Shown here: positions 3,772 to 5,529 of the stretch, piece after piece
Numbering within the stretch: position 1 is the first letter of the stretch
How the letters are laid out: every line of letters begins with the position of its first letter
Assembly: GCA_963750015.1 (NCBI GenBank)
Contig: CAVVPU010000216.1
Location: 1 to 5,529, forward strand
Direction of reading: 5' to 3'
From: CAVVNC01 sp963750015
GTDB taxonomy: Bacteria; Desulfobacterota; Syntrophorhabdia; Syntrophorhabdales; WCHB1-27
DNA: 5,529 bases
The notes under the pieces: generated by a model
Databases searched by the model: none
Told to the model about the DNA's origin: nothing
The model's input: the letters and a program-made list of their open reading frames with translations, nothing else
Position numbers and translations under genes: made by a program

Positions 3772-5241
3772 CTAGTCGTTCTTGTCTCCCTGCAGATGCC
3801 TCTGGAGAAGCTCGCCGAAGCTGCCAAGCTCGGCTGCCGACTTCTGTTCGCCCTGAATGCGATAGCGGCTGAAGTCATCCTTCTCGACCTTGTCCGAAAC
3901 GGCGTTCCTGCTGAAGGAGATTTTCTTCGTCTGTTTGTCCACACCTATGACGACGACCTGCATTCTCGTGCCCGCAGGGAACATCTTATTATGGTTCGTG
4001 CCCCTGGGCGTTCCCATCTCCGAGTTGGGTATGAGACCGCTCACGCCGTTGTCGAGCTTAAGGAAGATACCGTAAGGCATGACCCGGTCGACCGCGCCTT
4101 CCACTATCTCGCCCACTTCGGGCAACGGCACCTCTTCCTTCCCTTGTTGTTCGAGGGAAAGAGATATTTTCCGGTTCTGCTTGTCGACGGCGAGGACAAA
4201 AGGCTCGACCACCTGTCCGACCTCGACCACTTCCTTGGGATGGTGAATGTGCCTGCCTGCCCCAAGCTGGGAAATATGGATCAAGCCGTCGATCCCGGGC
4301 TCCAGGTTGACGAAGGCCCCAAAAGGCGCAAGCCTGACTATGACGCCCTTGACCCTCTCGTCGACAGAATACTTGTCTGCCCCGCTCTGCCACGGATCGT
4401 CCTGCATTGCCTTGATACTTAGGGTCAGACGGTTCTTTGCCCAATCGAGGCCTATGATCCTTACCGTCACTTCCTGGCCTATAGAAAGCACGTTCTCGGG
4501 CCGCTCACTCCTGTCCCATCCTATCTCGCTGGAAGGAATGAGGCCGTCCACGCCGCCCAGGTCCACGAAAGCGCCAAAATTCTGGACGGAACGAACGATT
4601 CCGGTCAATTCCATACCCACTGTCAGGGTTTCTTTGAACCGCTCTATCTGGGCCTGTCTCTCTTCCTGAAGGAGCGCCCTTCTGGACAGAACGATGTTTC
4701 TTCCGTCATTTTCGTATTCCAGTATCTTAAAGGAGTAGGTCTGGCCCACGTGGAGATCGCTGTCCTTGCTTATCTTGAGGTCCATCTGGGAGAACGGACA
4801 AAAGCACCTGACCCCCGCGATCATAACCTCAAAGCCGCCCTTAATTGCGGACTTGACCTTACCGGTCACCGGTATATTGGCATTGTAGGCGTCCCTTATC
4901 TCAGCGACATCGAGGGTCGAGAAGCCGCGCATGCGCGTCGTGAGACGCTTGGCTCCGTTTTGCACGGAGAGGAAGTAGGCCTCTATCTCCTGGCCTTCCT
5001 GCACGTTGATCGTCCCGTCCTCTTTCTGGAACTCGGAGAGGTCGATGACCCCTTCGCTCTTCCCGCCCAGATCGACATAGACCATCTCGCCGGAGATGCT
5101 TATCACGGTCGTCTTTATCTTTTGACCCGGATCGAGCCTCTCGGGCATCCTGCTCTCTTTTTCGAACAGGGCCGCGAAGTCCTCCTCCACGGACGGATTC
5201 TCCCCTGCAACGGTTCCCGCTGCTACTGTTTCTTCGGACAT
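3772..5241 (-). CDS. S1 RNA-binding repeat protein (30S ribosomal protein S1-like), five S1 domains
   Basis: A 489-residue protein from the chosen ATG. After an acidic N-terminus (1-36) it has five S1 (OB-fold) RNA-binding domains: about 37-105 (VISISGEMVYVDLGGKSEG), 123-190 (divergent, KGGFEVMIAGVRCFCPFSQ), 206-278 (VRSVQNFGAFVDLGGVDGL), 292-363 (IVRLAPFGAFVNLEPGIDG) and 375-446 (VDRVMPYGIFLKLDNGVSG), then a charged tail. Domains 3-5 carry the canonical F/Y-G-x-F-V-x-L...G-L-I-x-x-S-E core. E. coli S1 has six domains and 557 residues, so this is a shorter relative; whether it is the main S1 or a second copy cannot be told here. Expected role: cytoplasmic, binding mRNA leaders to help translation initiation. 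The frame extends upstream to 5316, but the first 25 codons are unlike S1 proteins and lack a ribosome site, whereas GAGGA precedes 5241. Confidence 0.9.
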   Translation of the reverse strand: MSEETVAAGTVAGENPSVEEDFAALFEKESRMPERLDPGQKIKTTVISISGEMVYVDLGGKSEGVIDLSEFQKEDGTINVQEGQEIEAYFLSVQNGAKRLTTRMRGFSTLDVAEIRDAYNANIPVTGKVKSAIKGGFEVMIAGVRCFCPFSQMDLKISKDSDLHVGQTYSFKILEYENDGRNIVLSRRALLQEERQAQIERFKETLTVGMELTGIVRSVQNFGAFVDLGGVDGLIPSSEIGWDRSERPENVLSIGQEVTVRIIGLDWAKNRLTLSIKAMQDDPWQSGADKYSVDERVKGVIVRLAPFGAFVNLEPGIDGLIHISQLGAGRHIHHPKEVVEVGQVVEPFVLAVDKQNRKISLSLEQQGKEEVPLPEVGEIVEGAVDRVMPYGIFLKLDNGVSGLIPNSEMGTPRGTNHNKMFPAGTRMQVVVIGVDKQTKKISFSRNAVSDKVEKDDFSRYRIQGEQKSAAELGSFGELLQRHLQGDKND

Positions 5242-5250
5242 ATCCTCTGA

Positions 5251-5255
5251 TCCTC
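5251..5255 (-). promoter_or_regulatory. Ribosome binding site deciding the S1-protein start
   Basis: GAGGA on the - strand, nine bases before the ATG at 5241. The alternative in-frame ATG at 5316 has no purine-rich site in front of it; the bases there are part of an inverted repeat. Confidence 0.6.
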
Positions 5256-5316
5256 GCTTTCCAAAACCATTTTTTATATAATGTTGTTTACCGGGGAATG
5301 CGCGAGTCACATCCAT

Positions 5317-5376
5317 AGTCGATGGATCGACTCGGTGCTTAACCGTAAACTCGATTTGATCGAGGTGATAGTTTAC
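5317..5376 (-). promoter_or_regulatory. Leader of the S1-protein gene with nested inverted repeats
   Basis: Three inverted repeats lie between promoter and gene. GTAAACT (5345-5351) with AGTTTAC (5370-5376) forms an outer stem that overlaps the -10 box. Inside it is CTCGAT-TTG-ATCGAG (5350-5364). Downstream lies AGTCGAT-GG-ATCGACT (5317-5332). The two inner ones share a TCGAT...ATCGA core and their centres are about 32-33 bases apart, near three helical turns. They could be operators for a dimeric regulator or hairpins in the mRNA leader. E. coli S1 controls its own synthesis through a structured leader, which makes the second reading attractive, but this is inference. Confidence 0.45.
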
Positions 5377-5398
5377 TACCTTATGGAGCTTATGTCCA
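5370..5398 (-). promoter_or_regulatory. Sigma70-type promoter for the S1-protein gene
   Basis: On the - strand: TGGACA (5393-5398), five of six matches to the -35 consensus; a 17-base spacer; TAAACT (5370-5375), four of six matches to the -10. Transcription would begin near 5363, giving a leader of about 120 bases before the ATG at 5241. Confidence 0.55.
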
Positions 5399-5424
5399 GT
5401 GGTCCTGCACCTTTTCTCTTTTGG

Positions 5425-5453
5425 AAAAAGGATCGCCTTAACTCCAGGGCGGC
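5425..5453 (-). terminator. Weak terminator-like hairpin after the receiver gene
   Basis: On the - strand CGCC pairs with GGCG (around 5448-5451 and 5434-5437) over a ten-base loop, with possible extra pairing outside, and five Ts follow (5425-5429). It is correctly placed between the stop at 5462 and the S1 promoter. The stem is short, so confidence is low. Confidence 0.3.
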
Positions 5454-5461
5454 TTAGGCCC

Positions 5462-5529
5462 TCACGTCAGGTTGTCTATGGTTTCCCGGATTGTGCGTGA
5501 CAGCGCGTAGACATTGAAAGGTTTCTGCA
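5462..5529 (-). CDS. C-terminal end of a CheY-like receiver domain protein (cut by window edge)
   Basis: The - strand frame entering from the right edge reads QKPFNVYALSRTIRETID, then NLT and a stop. The Lys-Pro-Phe with a following amphipathic helix (L..TIRETID) is the usual end of a response-regulator receiver domain: the conserved lysine that contacts the phosphoryl group, the cis-proline after it, and helix alpha-5. Since the protein stops within a few residues of that helix, the receiver is the last domain, as in a single-domain CheY-like regulator or a hybrid sensor kinase. Only 21 residues are visible, so the rest of the protein, its input and its output are unknown. Confidence 0.65.
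   Translation of the reverse strand, partial: QKPFNVYALSRTIRETIDNLT

Noticed and set aside
3524..3872. Small open frames (64 and 96 codons) across the repeat array
   Set aside because: Both include the repeated sequence twice (the EGATQAPIIAQRA-like peptide comes from the repeat tail), so they are translations of non-coding repeats.
3796..4422. 208-codon open frame on the + strand within the S1-protein gene
   Set aside because: Antisense shadow; the - strand frame has five clear S1 domains.

Overview
This is a chromosomal window from a Gram-negative bacterium, most likely a member of the Desulfobacterota (the former Deltaproteobacteria). That placement is inference from gene content: bactofilins in tandem, a YbeD/DUF493 protein, a tiny four-cysteine protein of a type I associate with that group, and an S1-repeat protein whose second repeat has the GGFEV...RCFCPFSQ signature I recall from deltaproteobacterial S1 proteins. 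No marker in the window fixes the genus.

Layout. Bases 1-577 hold two bactofilin genes in tandem on the + strand, the first cut by the left edge. Converging on them is a leftward group: a 117-residue protein of unknown function (1354-1707), a 65-residue CxxC protein (1125-1322) and a YbeD/DUF493 protein (718-1002). A strong sigma70-type promoter precedes the first of these and a second promoter precedes the DUF493 gene. Then come about 1.07 kb without a convincing gene (1743-2817), rich in short hairpin repeats and including a 136-base inverted-repeat structure. A nitroreductase-family flavoprotein gene follows on the + strand (2818-3471), with a perfect TTGACA box and a 14-base palindrome in front of it. 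The 300 bases after it (3472-3771) are a mosaic array of the same hairpin repeat family. On the - strand lies a five-repeat S1-type RNA-binding protein (3772-5241) with a promoter and a leader of about 120 bases containing several inverted repeats. At the right edge is the last 21 codons of a gene on the - strand that looks like the C-terminal end of a CheY-like receiver domain (5462-5529).

The genes do not form one pathway. Cell-shape scaffold (bactofilins), small regulatory or metal-binding proteins, a flavin oxidoreductase, an RNA-binding translation factor and a signalling protein sit side by side. The least explained material is non-coding. One 64-base hairpin element occurs, gap-free, at 2178-2241 and 3523-3586, with arms that differ in sequence but still pair. 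A second copy in the 3' array keeps the two flanks but has a 95-base segment in the middle. I found no CRISPR array, tRNA, rRNA, recognisable riboswitch class, transposase or integrase.
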